A stretch of DNA of 64,000 nucleotides from Oceanococcus sp. HetDA_MAG_MS8 (GCA_019192445.1 JAHCMK010000010.1:1-64000), one strand, 5' to 3'. Numbered from the stretch's first letter, positions 47,740 to 58,680 are shown. Program-made: numbers and translations. Notes: generated by a model from the sequence alone, not told the origin.

Positions 47740-48835
47740 CCGCCATCCTGTAAGCCCAATCTGGACCGGCCCAATCCCATAGCCCTCCTGCCGCAGCGGA
47801 ACCCAGGGAGCCACCCACACCAAAGCTCAACGAAACATAGAGGGCTTGCCCACGCCCGCGCTGGTGCGCCTCAAATTCGCGGTGAATCAGCTGCACGCCA
47901 GCCGCGTGATACAGGCCGAAGCTACTCAGATGCAAGGCTTGGAGCAACAACAGTCCCGGTAGCCACTGAACCGTCCATTCCAGCAGGCTCCAGCGCGCCA
48001 CTGTGGTGAGCATGGCAAACAAGAAAATGCGCCGTAGACCAAAGCGACGAATCAGGCTGCCGGTCCAGATGAACATGACGATTTCGCAGATGACCCCGAA
48101 GGCCCAGAGCAAGCCCGTACTGGTCTTTCCCCAGCCTTGTTGCTCTAAATACAGCGAAAAGAACCCGTAATAGGGCGCAAAACTGAACTGATGCAGCATG
48201 CAGGCGCCCAGCAGGGCCAGCACCACGGGGCGACGCAAGGTGCTAAATATTGAACCCTGGACCACAGAGCGTGGCACGCAATGGTCTGCCGGCAGGCCCC
48301 GCGCGGCGATGGTCATACCAACGACCAACAGGGCCATCGCTAGGGGCAAAGGCTGTAGATCCCAGTAGTCAAAGGCCGCTCCGCCACCCACAACGGCCAG
48401 CACAAACCCGACACTGCCCCATAGGCGGATTCGCGAATAATCTCCGCCACGCTGGGCCAACTGACCCAAGGTATAGGCCTCAAACTGGGGCATGGTGGCG
48501 TTCCAAAACACCGAAAACAGCAGCACAGCACCAAGCACGGTCCAAAAGCTATGCGCCAGGGGTAACAACAACAACCCCATTGCACATGCCAGGCTGGCCC
48601 ACTGAATAATGACCAGCCGCTTCCCACTTGCATCAGCCCAGGCCGCCCATAGTGGAGGCAGAACAATGCGGGTGAGACCATGAGCCGCGAGTACTGCGCC
48701 TATTTGCGCCGCACTCAGACCACGCTCCGCCATCCACAAACCAAAGAATGGCAGCATCAAGCCGAGAACGGCGTAAAAATGGAAGTAGTAGGCCGATAAA
48801 CGAGTGTAGAGGCCGCCGCTGAGGGCCTGGGTCAT
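47690..48835 (-). CDS. MFS transporter of the HcaT/phenylpropionate type
   Basis: The 381-residue protein has about 12 transmembrane helices. Its start ([20 protein letters not shown]) and [19 protein letters not shown] are typical of the PPP/HcaT (MFS_1-like) branch, which includes 3-phenylpropionate and nucleoside transporters. Substrate unknown. It overlaps aroC by four bases and the convergent zinc hydrolase by 50 bp. Confidence 0.78.
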   Translation of the reverse strand: MTQALSGGLYTRLSAYYFHFYAVLGLMLPFFGLWMAERGLSAAQIGAVLAAHGLTRIVLPPLWAAWADASGKRLVIIQWASLACAMGLLLLPLAHSFWTVLGAVLLFSVFWNATMPQFEAYTLGQLAQRGGDYSRIRLWGSVGFVLAVVGGGAAFDYWDLQPLPLAMALLVVGMTIAARGLPADHCVPRSVVQGSIFSTLRRPVVLALLGACMLHQFSFAPYYGFFSLYLEQQGWGKTSTGLLWAFGVICEIVMFIWTGSLIRRFGLRRIFLFAMLTTVARWSLLEWTVQWLPGLLLLQALHLSSFGLYHAAGVQLIHREFEAHQRGRGQALYVSLSFGVGGSLGSAAAGGLWDWAGPDWAYRMAAMAAVGASLLAWRWVR

Positions 48836-49941
48836 TCTGTATCCGGCACCTGCGCGGCCACACGCGGAGTACGGGACTCAACATGACCATTCTGGCCGCG
48901 CTGACGTAAGGCATGGTCGAGCAAGGTCAACGCAAGCATAGCCTCGGCAATTGGCGTCGCACGCACACCCACGCAGGGGTCGTGACGGCCAGTGGTTCGC
49001 ATTTCCGTGTCTTCACCATCGCGCGTAATGGTCTGCCCAGGAATAATGATGCTCGAGGTCGGCTTGAGAGCCAGCCTGGCAGTAATCACTTGCCCGGTAG
49101 AGATGCCACCACTGACCCCACCGGAATGGTTACTTAAAAACCCCTCGGCCGACATTTCATCGCGATGCTCGGAGCCGCGCATGGCAACCACGTCAAAGCC
49201 ATCCCCGAGCGCGACGCCTTTGACGGCATTAATACTCATGAGTGCATGGGCAATATCAGCATCCAAGCGATCGAAGACTGGCTCCCCCCAGCCGGGCGGG
49301 ACCCCGGTCGCCTCGACATACAGCTCAGCACCGATGGAGTCTCCATCGCGACGAATTTGATTGATATAGGCCTCTAACTCCGGAATACGGTCTGGGTCCG
49401 GACTGAAAAAGGGGTTGTCATTCACGGCTGACCAGTCGCGCAGCTGCATCCGCAGCTCACCCATCTGCACCATGCAACCACGAATCTCAACCCCCCACCA
49501 ATGCTGTAAGGCCGCTTTGGCAATAGCACCTGCCGCCACACGAGCGGCCGTCTCTCGCGCCGAAGAACGCCCGCCACCGCGGTAATCCCTAAAGCCGTAT
49601 TTTTGATCGTAGGCGTAGTCGGCATGGTTGGGCCTGAACACCTGTTTAATCTTGTCGTAGTCGCGTGAGCGCTGGTCTTTGTTGCGGATCAGAAGGCCAA
49701 TAGGAGTACCCGTTGTTTTGCCCTCGAAGACGCCGCTGAGGATCTCCACCGCATCATCTTCGCGGCGCTGGGTAACGTATTTGGACTGGCCGGGCTTACG
49801 GCGGTCCAAATCCGCCTGAATATTTTCCGCACTGAGGGACAGACCCGGAGGGCAACCGTCAATAATGGCGCCCAGGGCTACGCCGTGCGATTCACCGAAG
49901 GTCGTTACCGTAAACAGACGGCCAAAACTATTTCCAGACAT
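48832..49941 (-). CDS. aroC: Chorismate synthase
   Basis: The 369-residue protein makes chorismate with reduced FMN in the shikimate pathway. [25 protein letters not shown]-like [51 protein letters not shown] and [15 protein letters not shown] cover all conserved patches. The ribosome binding site GAGGA comes from a duplicated 11-bp stretch shared with the prmB stop region. Confidence 0.97.
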   Translation of the reverse strand: MSGNSFGRLFTVTTFGESHGVALGAIIDGCPPGLSLSAENIQADLDRRKPGQSKYVTQRREDDAVEILSGVFEGKTTGTPIGLLIRNKDQRSRDYDKIKQVFRPNHADYAYDQKYGFRDYRGGGRSSARETAARVAAGAIAKAALQHWWGVEIRGCMVQMGELRMQLRDWSAVNDNPFFSPDPDRIPELEAYINQIRRDGDSIGAELYVEATGVPPGWGEPVFDRLDADIAHALMSINAVKGVALGDGFDVVAMRGSEHRDEMSAEGFLSNHSGGVSGGISTGQVITARLALKPTSSIIIPGQTITRDGEDTEMRTTGRHDPCVGVRATPIAEAMLALTLLDHALRQRGQNGHVESRTPRVAAQVPDTE

Positions 49942-49942
49942 G

Positions 49943-49964
49943 GGTTATTCCTCGGTTATTCCTC
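49943..49964. repeat. 11-bp tandem duplication at the prmB/aroC junction
   Basis: GGTTATTCCTC occurs twice in tandem. On the minus strand each copy is GAGGAATAACC: the first gives the last codons and stop of prmB, the second supplies the aroC ribosome binding site. Confidence 0.8.
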
Positions 49965-50867
49965 GTCTAAGAGCAACAGCTCTTCACGGGTGAGCACGAA
50001 CACGCCATCGCCGCCGACGTCAAACTCCAACCAGTTGAAAGGCAACTGCGGAAATTCCTGAATCAGCGCTGAGGTCGCACTACCGACTTCGCAAATCAAT
50101 ACGCCCTGCGGGTTGAGGTGACGCGGCGCTTGTCGTAACAGCTGGCGAACAAAATCCAAGCCATCCGCGCCGGACTCCAAGGCCATTGCAGGCTCATGGG
50201 TGTACTCGGCAGGCAGACTTTGATGCTCAGCGGTTGCCACGTACGGCGGGTTCGTGAGGATAAGGTCGTAGCGCTGCTCCGCGCAGGCCTGAAGGCCATC
50301 GCCCTGAAGAAGGCGTAGCTGCTCTTGCAAACCGAATTTATCGCGATTCACCCGCGCGACCTCAAGGGCGGCCGCCGACAAATCACTGGCATCAACCTGC
50401 GCCTCCGGGAAAGCCAAGGCCAGCAGGATTGCCAAGCAACCACTCCCCGTGCACAAGTCCAATATGCGACTGGGCTCAGAGGCCAGCCAGGGGTGACAGC
50501 GTTGGTCGATGAGCTCAAACAAGGGCGAGCGCGGGATCAAAACCTCTTCATTGACCGCGAATTGATAACCCGCGTACCAACACCATCCCAGCAGATAGGG
50601 AACAGGAACACGATCCTGAATACGGCGCTGCAACAGCGTAGCTAGATGATCCCGTTCTTCGGCGACCAATACCCCGTCCAAATAGGGTGCCGCGACATCC
50701 GGAGGTAGATCCAGTGCGCCGAGTACCAGCGCGGCAGCTTCGTCCATGGAATTGTCGGTGCCATGACCAAAGAACACCGGATGCTTGGCCAGCTGAGAGC
50801 TGGCGTAACGCAGCCAGTCGATGACGCGCTGCAGTTGGTCCTCGATGGGGGGAGATGTGGACACCAT
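49956..50867 (-). CDS. prmB: Ribosomal protein uL3 glutamine methyltransferase
   Basis: 303 residues from the ATG at 50867; an in-frame start 23 codons earlier would run into the divergent promoter. SAM-dependent N5-glutamine methyltransferase: LIPRSPLFELID, ILDLCTGSGCLAILLA, the catalytic NPPY in LILTNPPYVAT, and AMALESGADGLDFVRQLL. PrmB precedes aroC in many gammaproteobacteria, which separates it from PrmC (usually next to prfA). Confidence 0.93.
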   Translation of the reverse strand: MVSTSPPIEDQLQRVIDWLRYASSQLAKHPVFFGHGTDNSMDEAAALVLGALDLPPDVAAPYLDGVLVAEERDHLATLLQRRIQDRVPVPYLLGWCWYAGYQFAVNEEVLIPRSPLFELIDQRCHPWLASEPSRILDLCTGSGCLAILLALAFPEAQVDASDLSAAALEVARVNRDKFGLQEQLRLLQGDGLQACAEQRYDLILTNPPYVATAEHQSLPAEYTHEPAMALESGADGLDFVRQLLRQAPRHLNPQGVLICEVGSATSALIQEFPQLPFNWLEFDVGGDGVFVLTREELLLLDEE

Positions 50868-50940
50868 GAAACTGTGCAAGGCGATAAACTGCGTATTGTG
50901 CCGCAAAGCCGGCGTTCCTATTGCTCCATCGCTCATCCTT

Positions 50941-51567
50941 ATGCGTCGTCCTCAATTGACCCGCCTTCTCCTTAGTGGCCTTGCCGTTGTTTTGGTCGCC
51001 GGATTTCTCATTCCCAGGCTGGATTTGGGCTTTGGCAGCGCTCAGATGGACAGTGGTTTGCTGCTGGATCCCGCACGTCCGCTACAAAATTGGCCAGCGC
51101 CACTAATCACGGAGGATGCCCAGGCCTTTGGTTTGAGTGACTTCGAGGGGGCCTATCACCTGCTCTTCTTCGGCTTTGCGAGCTGTCCGGATATTTGCCC
51201 GAACACCCTGCTGCAGCTGGCACGGGTCTACCGTGATTTACCGCAGAGCATTCAGCAGCAGCTCAATGTGGTTTTAGTGTCGGTGGATCCTGAGCGCGAT
51301 ACACCCGCAAAGCTGCGCGCCTATGTGAAGAACTTTCACACGGATTTTCGGGCTTTAACGGGGCCTGAAGCCGCCATTGCTGACCTCTCTGGTCAGGCGG
51401 GGATTGCCTACATGAAAGTCGATTTGGATGAGGGTTATACGGTGGATCATTCCGCCGCTTTGGTGCTGCTGAACCCCCAGGCGCAGATCCAGGCCTATTT
51501 TGCCCCGCCGCTCAAGCTCGACAGTCTGCAAAGTGACCTCATCAGCCTGATTCAAAGCCGCTCCTAA
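50941..51567 (+). CDS. SCO1/SenC copper-binding thioredoxin-like protein
   Basis: 208 residues from the ATG at 50941. An N-terminal membrane anchor (about 8-25) leads to a periplasmic thioredoxin fold with the copper motif CPDICP (Cys82, Cys86) and the third ligand His in VDHSAALVLL. SCO proteins deliver copper to or reduce the CuA site of cytochrome c oxidase. No oxidase genes are nearby. Its stop overlaps the psd start as TAATG. Confidence 0.9.
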   Translation: MRRPQLTRLLLSGLAVVLVAGFLIPRLDLGFGSAQMDSGLLLDPARPLQNWPAPLITEDAQAFGLSDFEGAYHLLFFGFASCPDICPNTLLQLARVYRDLPQSIQQQLNVVLVSVDPERDTPAKLRAYVKNFHTDFRALTGPEAAIADLSGQAGIAYMKVDLDEGYTVDHSAALVLLNPQAQIQAYFAPPLKLDSLQSDLISLIQSRS

Positions 51568-52415
51568 TGCGTGATCAGGCATTTGTGGCCCTACAAAGGG
51601 TACTACCGACACTGGCTCTGACGGGTCTGGCCCACCGGGTCGCGCAGTCCGCCAACCCCAGGTTATCGCAGTGGCTGATTCGCCAAGCCATTGACGCCTT
51701 CGACATCAATTTAGACGAAGCCCTGCACAGCGAACCGGAGGCCTATTCCAGCTTCAATGCCTTTTTCACACGCGCGCTGAAGCCGGGCGCCAGGCCATTT
51801 GCTAGTCAGCCCAACCTCATCAGTCCTGTGGATGGACGCATCTCCCAATTTGGAGACGTGCGCGAGGGACAGATCATCCAGGCCAAGGGTCTGAGCTACA
51901 GCGTAGAAGAGCTCTTGGTGGATGCGGTGCAAGCGGCAAAGTACGCCAATGGCAGCTTTATAACCCTGTACTTGGCGCCCTCTGATTACCACCGCATTCA
52001 CATGCCTGTACAGGCCCAGGTCGCGTCTATGCGCTACCAACCAGGGCGCTTGCTCGCGGTTAACCCGCCCACCGTACGCACGGCCAAGCGCGTGTTTAGT
52101 CGTAACGAGCGTTTAATTTGCCACCTACTAGGACAGGGCGAACACAGTCCGAGTCATCTTGCGCTGGTCATGGTGGGCGCGCTGTTTGTCAGCGGGCTGG
52201 AAACGGTACTCACCGGTCCCATTTCCCCACCCCATGGCGGCCCTAGCCAACAGTTTGAGCCGCGGCGCGTACTGGACCGGGGTGCAGAGCTGGGCCGGTT
52301 CAACTATGGCAGCACCGTCATATTGTTATTGCCGCCTGGCTGGGAGTTTCAGCAAGCGCTCAAACCCGGCGACGCAGTCAGGATGGGCCAAGCCCTAGCC
52401 GCACCCAGGCGCTGA
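51567..52415 (+). CDS. psd: Phosphatidylserine decarboxylase
   Basis: The 282-residue proenzyme is cleaved to form a pyruvoyl group. The self-cleavage site is the Gly-Ser of FNYGST (Ser249); most family members have LGST, so Tyr replaces Leu here. YSSFNAFFTRALKPGARP, ISPVDGRISQFG and YLAPSDYHRIHMP are conserved. It makes phosphatidylethanolamine at the inner membrane. Confidence 0.95.
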   Translation: MRDQAFVALQRVLPTLALTGLAHRVAQSANPRLSQWLIRQAIDAFDINLDEALHSEPEAYSSFNAFFTRALKPGARPFASQPNLISPVDGRISQFGDVREGQIIQAKGLSYSVEELLVDAVQAAKYANGSFITLYLAPSDYHRIHMPVQAQVASMRYQPGRLLAVNPPTVRTAKRVFSRNERLICHLLGQGEHSPSHLALVMVGALFVSGLETVLTGPISPPHGGPSQQFEPRRVLDRGAELGRFNYGSTVILLLPPGWEFQQALKPGDAVRMGQALAAPRR

Positions 52416-52466
52416 ACTCCCGTACACTGCCTCCACGCGCAAGTTGCAGCGTTGTGGAGGAGACAG

Positions 52467-53351
52467 ATGCAATCTAGTGGCCTGATTACCGTGGGCTTGC
52501 CCATTGCCTTGTTCATCATCATGGCGGGGATGGGGCTAAGCTTGACCCCCAAGGACTTCTACAGGGTGGTTGAACAACCCCGCGGGGTGATCGTAGGAAC
52601 GCTGGGTCAGATGATCCTGGTGCCCTTGCTCGGCTTCCTGGTAGCCACCATCTTCGTGCCGCACTCCGCGGCACTAGCCGCCGGCATCGTACTAGTCGCC
52701 TTATGCCCTGGGGGCACCACCTCTAACCTCATCTGCTACCTAGCGCGAGCGGACCTTGCGCTGTCCATCACGCTCACTGTGATCGCTAGCCTGCTGACCA
52801 TCCTCAGCATTCCGCCCCTACTGAACTTGGCCATGGAACACATCATGGGCGACGGCGAAGTGGTACACCTGCCCTTCCTAAAAACGCTGATCACCATGGG
52901 CGTGATTATTGTTTTACCCACTCTCTTAGGGATGATCGTGCGGCGAGCCAACCCTGCCCTCGCGCATAAACTGGAGCCCTGGATCAGCAAGTTTTCGGCC
53001 TTTGTACTGGTCGCCATTATTGTGGCCATTGTCGTCACTCAATGGGGCCAGATTCCAGGCTGGGTCGCTCAGGGCTTGTTGCCCGTGGTGGTCTTGAACT
53101 TCGCCGCTCTTGCTTGCGCTTATGTACTCGCTCTCGCCACAGGCCTGAATCCTTATGACCGAATGACGGTCATGGTAGAGCTCAGCCTGAAAAACACCAC
53201 CATAGGATTACTGGTCGCGCTATCGCTGATTGGCGATGTAGAAATGGCCATTCCTTCGGCAATCTATGGGCTGTTTATGTACGCCAGCGCCTTTGTGTTG
53301 GTGCGCTATGGGCGCCGCAACCTCAAAGCCCAGGACCCATTACCGGCGTGA
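52467..53351 (+). CDS. BASS family (bile acid:sodium symporter-like) transporter
   Basis: 294 residues from the ATG at 52467, preceded by GGAGGAGA. Nine to ten hydrophobic helices; GMGLSLTPKDF, LCPGGTTSNLICYLARAD and VELSLKNTTIGLLVAL are the signatures of the BASS/YocS branch. It probably imports an organic anion with Na+. Substrate unknown. It follows psd by 51 bp and converges on the poly-HAMP receptor gene. Confidence 0.88.
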   Translation: MQSSGLITVGLPIALFIIMAGMGLSLTPKDFYRVVEQPRGVIVGTLGQMILVPLLGFLVATIFVPHSAALAAGIVLVALCPGGTTSNLICYLARADLALSITLTVIASLLTILSIPPLLNLAMEHIMGDGEVVHLPFLKTLITMGVIIVLPTLLGMIVRRANPALAHKLEPWISKFSAFVLVAIIVAIVVTQWGQIPGWVAQGLLPVVVLNFAALACAYVLALATGLNPYDRMTVMVELSLKNTTIGLLVALSLIGDVEMAIPSAIYGLFMYASAFVLVRYGRRNLKAQDPLPA

Positions 53352-53420
53352 TATTGGATCTTAAGGCCAAGCTGCCAAGGCTTTAGACCCGCTGCAACGG
53401 CACTGCCAGAAGCAGCCAAG

Positions 53421-53452
53421 AAAAAACCGGATGGGCGTTTCCACCCATCCGG
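53421..53452 (-). terminator. Intrinsic terminator of the poly-HAMP receptor gene
   Basis: On the minus strand, CCGGATGGG and CCCATCCGG form a perfect 9-bp stem with an eight-base loop, followed at once by TTTTTT. It lies 26 bp past the receptor stop codon. Confidence 0.9.
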
Positions 53453-53478
53453 CTCCCAGGTTCTCCAGGGCCGCTTAA

Positions 53479-56400
53479 TTAAAAGCTGGACCAGGAGTCG
53501 GGGTTAACGGCTTGCTGCTGAGCACCATGGCCATTACCGCTTTTTTGAGCCTGCTTGCCCTGCATTGCGGCGGGAACATTGGACATGGAACCGGCATCAA
53601 CCAAGGGCTGTGAATCCGGAACCTTGGTGACCGCCACACGTCCTTTGCTATCCCGCTTGAGCTTGAAGGCCGCGACCGAATCGGCCAGCCCCGTAGCCTG
53701 CTCAGCCAGCATCTGAGCCGAGGCCGTGGCTTCTTCCACCAGAGCCGCGTTTTGCTGGGTGACTTCGTCCATGGAGTTAATGGACTGGTTCACCTGCTCG
53801 ATACCGGAGGTCTGCTCTTGGGAAGCTGCAGAGATCTCGCCCATGATGTCGGTCACGCGTTTCACGCTTTGGACAATCTCGTCCATGGTCTTACCGGCTT
53901 TTTCCACGAGTTTGGAACCGGCATCCACCTTCTCTACGGAGTTGCCAATGAGCTGTTTGATCTCTTTGGCAGCGCCCGCGGAGCGTTGGGCCAGGGACCG
54001 CACTTCCGAGGCTACCACCGCAAAGCCGCGACCCTGCTCGCCCGCTCTGGCGGCTTCCACCGCCGCGTTCAGCGCCAAAATGTTGGTCTGGAAGGCAATG
54101 GCATCGATGACGCTGATGATATCGACGATCTTGCGCGAGGACTCGTTGATCTCAGACATGGTCTTGACCACATTGCCCACAACCTCACCACCTTCGCTGG
54201 CCACCCCGGCGGCGCCTTGAGCAAGCTGATCAGCCTGCATGGCGTTTTCGGTGTTCTGACGCACTGTTGCAATCAGCTCTTCCATGGAAGAGGCCGTTTC
54301 TTCTAGCGACTGCGATTGCTGCTCGGTGCGGCGGGATAGATCGGCGTTGCCATCGGCGATTTCTTTGGAGGCGTTGGTGATGGTCTCCGTCGCGGTTTGG
54401 ATCCGCTGCACGATATCGGCCAACTGCTCAGAGCAACTGTTGGTGTCGTCCTTGAGCTTATTGAAGATACCGCCGTAGCTACCATCTACCGACTGGCTCA
54501 AATCACCATCAGCGATCGCGGCTAGTACACCAGCGACTTTGTTAATGACCTCGTTCAACACCGCCACAGTGCTGTTCACGCTGTCTTTGAGGTCGCCCAA
54601 GTCACCGTTGTAGTCGGTTTCGATGCGCTCACTCAGATCCCCGGCCGAGAGTGCCGAAAGCACCCGACCCGTTTCTTGAATCGGCTGAATCACCGAATCC
54701 AGCGTATCGTTCACACCCTGCACAATGGCCCGGAACTTCCCTTGATGCTTGTTCGCATCGGCGCGGGTATCCAGGGCCCCGGCGACGGCTGCCTCGGAGA
54801 GCATGTTGGCATCGTCAATGAGCTTGTTGACAGCATCAATACAGGTATTGAGGTTGTCTTTAATGGTGTTGAAGTCGCCGTTATAGTTATCGGTGATGGG
54901 CTTGGGAATATCCCCCTTGGAGATGCGATCCACATACTCAGCCGCCACGTTCAAGGGGCCAATCACCGCATCCAGGGTGTCGTTCACCCCTTCCACAATC
55001 GCCCGGAAGCTACCCTCATGCTTGTCCGCATCGGCCCGGGTATCCAGGGCCCCCGCCACGGCTGCTTCTGAGAGCAGATTGGCGTCATCAATCATCTTGT
55101 TCACCGCATCAATGGCGCGGTTCAAGTTATTCTTGATGGTGTTGAAGTCACCGTTGTAGTTATCGGTAATCGGCTCGGGGATGTCGCCCTTGGAGATGCG
55201 GTCCACGTATTCAGCAGCCACGTTCAGGGGCCCAATCACCGCATCCAGAGTGTCGTTCACCCCTTCGACAATCGCCCGGAATTTGCCCTGATGCTTGGTA
55301 GCATCAGCCCGGGTATCCAGGGCACCGGCGACAGCTGCTTCTGAGAGCATATTGGCGTCATCAATCATCTTGTTCACTGCATCAATACAGGTATTGAGGT
55401 TGTTCTTGATGTTGTTGAAATCGCCGTTGTATTCGTCGGTGATCGGCTCAGGGATGTCACCATTAGAGATGCGGTCCACGTATTCAGCGGCCACGTTCAA
55501 GGGCCCAATCACCGCATCCAGGGTGTCGTTCACCCCTTCCACAATCGCCCGGAACTTACCTTGGTGTTTGCTGGCATCTGCCCGCGTATCCAGAGCCCCG
55601 GCGACCGCCGCCTCGGAGAGCATATTGGCGTCATCAATCATCTTGTTCACCGCATCGATAGCACGGTTCAAGTTGTTTTTGATGTTGTTGAAATCGCCGT
55701 TGTAGTTGTCGGTAATGGGCTCGGGGATGTCCCCGTTAGAAATCCGATCCACATATTCGGCCGCCACGTTTAAAGGCCCAATCACCGCATCCAGGGTGTC
55801 GTTCACCCCTTCCACAATGGCCCGGAATTTCCCAGAATGCTTATCCGCATCGGCCCGGGTATCCAACGCTCCGGCGACCGCAGCCTCGGAGAGCATGTTG
55901 GCATCATCAATCATCTTGTTGACCGCATCAATACAGGTATTGAGGTTGTCTTTGATGGTGTTGAAGTCGCCGCTGTAGTGGTCGGTAATCGGCTCCGGAA
56001 TATCGCCCTTGGAGATGCGATCCACATATTCGGCGGCCACGTTCAGCGGCCCAATCACCGCATCCAGGGTGTCGTTCACCCCTTCCACAATCGCCCGGAA
56101 TTTGCCTTCGTGTTTGGTCGCATCGGCGCGGGTGTCTAGTTCACCTGCCACCGCCGCCTCGGAGAGTTTATTCGCGTCATCAATCATCTTGTTGACCGCA
56201 TCAATACAGGTATTGAGGTTGTCCTTGATGGTGTTGAAGTCGCCGTTGTACTCATCCGTAATCGGCTCGGGGATATCCCCTTTAGAGATCCGGTCCACGT
56301 ATTCCGCGGCCACATTCAGCGGCCCAATCACCGCATCCAGAGTATCGTTCACCCCTTCCACAATCGCCCGGAACTTGCCTTCGTGTTTATCGGCATCTGC

Positions 56401-58680
56401 CCGCGTATCCAGAGCTCCGGCCACCGCCGCTTCGGAGAGCATATTGGCGTCATCAATCATCTTGTTCACCGCGTCGATGGCGCGGTTCAAGTTGTTCTTG
56501 ATGTTGTTGAAGTCGCCGTTGTAGTTGTCGGTAATGGGCTCAGGGATATCACCCTTGGAAATACGGTCCACATACTCAGCCGCAACGTTCAGCGGCCCAA
56601 TCACCGCATCCAAAGTCCCATTCACACCCTCAACAATGGCCCGGAACTTCCCGGAGTGCTTAGTAGCGTCTGCGCGAGTATCCAGGGCACCTGCAACGGC
56701 TGCCTCGGAGAGCATGTTGGCGTCGTCAATCATCTTGTTGACCGCATCAATACAGGTATTGAGGTTGTCCTTGATGGTGTTGAAGTCGCCGCTGTACTCA
56801 TCGGTGATGGGCTCGGGAATATCGCCCTTGGAAATACGATCCACATAGTCGGCGGCCACATTCAAGGGACCAATCACCGCATCTAGGGTGTTGTTCACCC
56901 CTTCCACAATGGCCCGGAACTTCCCGGAATGCTTGTCGGCATCGGCCCGGGTATCCAACTCACCGGCCACAGCCGCTCTGGAGAGCTTATTGGCGTCGTC
57001 AATCATCTTGTTGACCGCATCAATACAAGTATTGAGGTTGTCTTTGATGGTGTTGAAATCGCCGTTGTATTCGTCGGTGATGGGCTCGGGGATATCCCCT
57101 TTGGAGATCCGGTCCACGTATTCGGCGGCCACGTTCAGCGGCCCAATCACCGCATCCAAGGTGTCGTTCACCCCTTCGACAATGGCCCGGAACTTCCCTT
57201 CATGTTTATCGGCATCGGCGCGGGTATCCAGGGCACCGGCGACTGCAGCCCTGGACAGCATATTGGCGTCATCAATCATCTTGTTCACCGCGTCAATGGC
57301 GCGGTTCAAGTTTGTCTTGATGGTATTGAAGTCGCCGTTGTAGTCATCGGTGATGGGTTCAGGAATATCGCCTTTGGAGATCCGGTCCACATACTCGGCA
57401 GCCACGTTCAAGGGACCGATCACCGCATCCAGGGTGTCGTTCACCCCTTCGACAATGGCCCGGAACTTCCCTTCATGCTTGTCGGCATCAGCGCGAGTAT
57501 CTAGCTCACCGGCAACGGCAGCCCGCGACAACATATTGGCGTCATCAATCATCTTGTTCACCGCGTTAATGGCGCGGTTCAAGTTGGTCTTGATGGTATT
57601 GAAGTCGCCGTTGTAGTCATCGGTGATGGGCTCAGGAATGTCGCCCTTGGAAATCCGATCCACATACTCAGCCGCCACATTCAGCGGGCCAATCACCGCA
57701 TCCAGGGTGTCATTTACACCCTGAACAATGCGCCGGTAATCCCCTTTATGCCGAGAGGGATCGGCACGGGTGGCAAGCTCGCCCGCCACTGCGGCACGCG
57801 ACAACCGCCCGGCGTCGTCGATGAGAAGATTAATGGATTCAATACAGGTATTCAGGTTCTCCTTGATGGTATTGAACTCACCCTTGTATTCATCCGTAAT
57901 GGGCTCTGGAATGTTCCCGCTGGAGATTTTGTCCACGTAATCTGCGGCCACTCGCAGCGGCCGCACCATGGCATCCACAACGGTGTTGACCTCCGCACCC
58001 ACCTTGGCAACAAAGCCATCGCTGTTGTCGATCACACAGCGCGCGTCAAGATCACCATCCCCCACAGCAACAGCCAGATCCGCCAGTGTGCGCAGAGCCT
58101 TAGCCTCGTGGGTGACGTCCATCCATTCAACGACAAAGCCCAGACGATGACCACCGTCATCTTCCACAGGGTTCACGATCAATCTAAAAACGCGATCGCC
58201 CAGGGTTAGCTGAACCACATGTGTGCCTTCCATGTCTCTGAGCACCTTTGCCTGATGCGCAGGGTTCTTATGGAAGTTATCGATGCTACGCCCTTGGACG
58301 TTATCTGTAGAAAACTCGGGAAGGTCCTTTTTAATATCGGCTTCGCAAATACGCAGCATCTCCTCCATCGCAGGATTGAGGAACATGATCTCGCGATCGG
58401 CGTTAGCGAACATGACCTGCTGGTTCAGCGAATCGAGCATATGCTTCATGCCAGACATTTCCCGAACCTTTGCCTCAGCCTCACTGCAGGTCTGCTGCAT
58501 CTCCTCTTGTTTTTGCTGAAGCCCGCTACTTAAGGACTCCAAAGCGGCAAACATCCCCGCGCCCGGGCCTTGCTTGTATCTGGGGTCCACAGACACAGTG
58601 TCGCCGTTCGCTAAGCTGGCGAGATACTGCTCGGCAGCTGCCATACGCTCTTTGACTTGATTCGGAACAAAATTAAACAT
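53479..58680 (-). CDS. Soluble chemoreceptor with PAS domain and about 27 HAMP modules
   Basis: A 1733-residue methyl-accepting chemotaxis protein with no transmembrane helix. Order: N-terminal helix (1-80); PAS domain (about 80-190) with [12 protein letters not shown]; one HAMP-like module (about 195-238); a divergent double-HAMP unit (231-321); eleven near-identical 91-residue double-HAMP units (322-1322); two diverged HAMPs (1323-1425); then the signalling domain with tip [20 protein letters not shown] and [17 protein letters not shown]. The tail ends DSWSSF, fitting the W-x-x-F type of CheR-binding pentapeptide. Each unit begins [20 protein letters not shown] and continues with GDIPEPITD. 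Most chemoreceptors have one HAMP and about 550 residues. A strong terminator follows. Ligand unknown; the PAS may bind a cofactor. Confidence 0.92.
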   Translation of the reverse strand: MFNFVPNQVKERMAAAEQYLASLANGDTVSVDPRYKQGPGAGMFAALESLSSGLQQKQEEMQQTCSEAEAKVREMSGMKHMLDSLNQQVMFANADREIMFLNPAMEEMLRICEADIKKDLPEFSTDNVQGRSIDNFHKNPAHQAKVLRDMEGTHVVQLTLGDRVFRLIVNPVEDDGGHRLGFVVEWMDVTHEAKALRTLADLAVAVGDGDLDARCVIDNSDGFVAKVGAEVNTVVDAMVRPLRVAADYVDKISSGNIPEPITDEYKGEFNTIKENLNTCIESINLLIDDAGRLSRAAVAGELATRADPSRHKGDYRRIVQGVNDTLDAVIGPLNVAAEYVDRISKGDIPEPITDDYNGDFNTIKTNLNRAINAVNKMIDDANMLSRAAVAGELDTRADADKHEGKFRAIVEGVNDTLDAVIGPLNVAAEYVDRISKGDIPEPITDDYNGDFNTIKTNLNRAIDAVNKMIDDANMLSRAAVAGALDTRADADKHEGKFRAIVEGVNDTLDAVIGPLNVAAEYVDRISKGDIPEPITDEYNGDFNTIKDNLNTCIDAVNKMIDDANKLSRAAVAGELDTRADADKHSGKFRAIVEGVNNTLDAVIGPLNVAADYVDRISKGDIPEPITDEYSGDFNTIKDNLNTCIDAVNKMIDDANMLSEAAVAGALDTRADATKHSGKFRAIVEGVNGTLDAVIGPLNVAAEYVDRISKGDIPEPITDNYNGDFNNIKNNLNRAIDAVNKMIDDANMLSEAAVAGALDTRADADKHEGKFRAIVEGVNDTLDAVIGPLNVAAEYVDRISKGDIPEPITDEYNGDFNTIKDNLNTCIDAVNKMIDDANKLSEAAVAGELDTRADATKHEGKFRAIVEGVNDTLDAVIGPLNVAAEYVDRISKGDIPEPITDHYSGDFNTIKDNLNTCIDAVNKMIDDANMLSEAAVAGALDTRADADKHSGKFRAIVEGVNDTLDAVIGPLNVAAEYVDRISNGDIPEPITDNYNGDFNNIKNNLNRAIDAVNKMIDDANMLSEAAVAGALDTRADASKHQGKFRAIVEGVNDTLDAVIGPLNVAAEYVDRISNGDIPEPITDEYNGDFNNIKNNLNTCIDAVNKMIDDANMLSEAAVAGALDTRADATKHQGKFRAIVEGVNDTLDAVIGPLNVAAEYVDRISKGDIPEPITDNYNGDFNTIKNNLNRAIDAVNKMIDDANLLSEAAVAGALDTRADADKHEGSFRAIVEGVNDTLDAVIGPLNVAAEYVDRISKGDIPKPITDNYNGDFNTIKDNLNTCIDAVNKLIDDANMLSEAAVAGALDTRADANKHQGKFRAIVQGVNDTLDSVIQPIQETGRVLSALSAGDLSERIETDYNGDLGDLKDSVNSTVAVLNEVINKVAGVLAAIADGDLSQSVDGSYGGIFNKLKDDTNSCSEQLADIVQRIQTATETITNASKEIADGNADLSRRTEQQSQSLEETASSMEELIATVRQNTENAMQADQLAQGAAGVASEGGEVVGNVVKTMSEINESSRKIVDIISVIDAIAFQTNILALNAAVEAARAGEQGRGFAVVASEVRSLAQRSAGAAKEIKQLIGNSVEKVDAGSKLVEKAGKTMDEIVQSVKRVTDIMGEISAASQEQTSGIEQVNQSINSMDEVTQQNAALVEEATASAQMLAEQATGLADSVAAFKLKRDSKGRVAVTKVPDSQPLVDAGSMSNVPAAMQGKQAQKSGNGHGAQQQAVNPDSWSSF
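54715..57717 (-). repeat. Eleven tandem 273-bp units coding double HAMP modules
   Basis: The tract is exactly 11 x 273 bp, in frame. Unit n starts at 57717 - 273(n-1). The protein units differ at a few sites only: D/E/N/H before YNGDF, RAI or TCI, GALD or GELD, and the residue after KH. Units 3-5 (56353-57171) and 6-8 (55534-56352) match pairwise, unit 3 with 6, 4 with 7 and 5 with 8. A block of three units was therefore duplicated as one piece. The preceding unit (57718-57990) is the same length but strongly diverged. Confidence 0.93.

Noticed and set aside
54715-57717. Periodic repeats considered as a CRISPR array
   Set aside because: The 273-bp units are in frame, coding and near-identical over their whole length; no short repeat/spacer pattern exists.
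54676-58533. Many long open frames on the plus strand opposite the HAMP array
   Set aside because: They recur with the 273-bp period, have no start signals and are antisense shadows of the repeated receptor gene.
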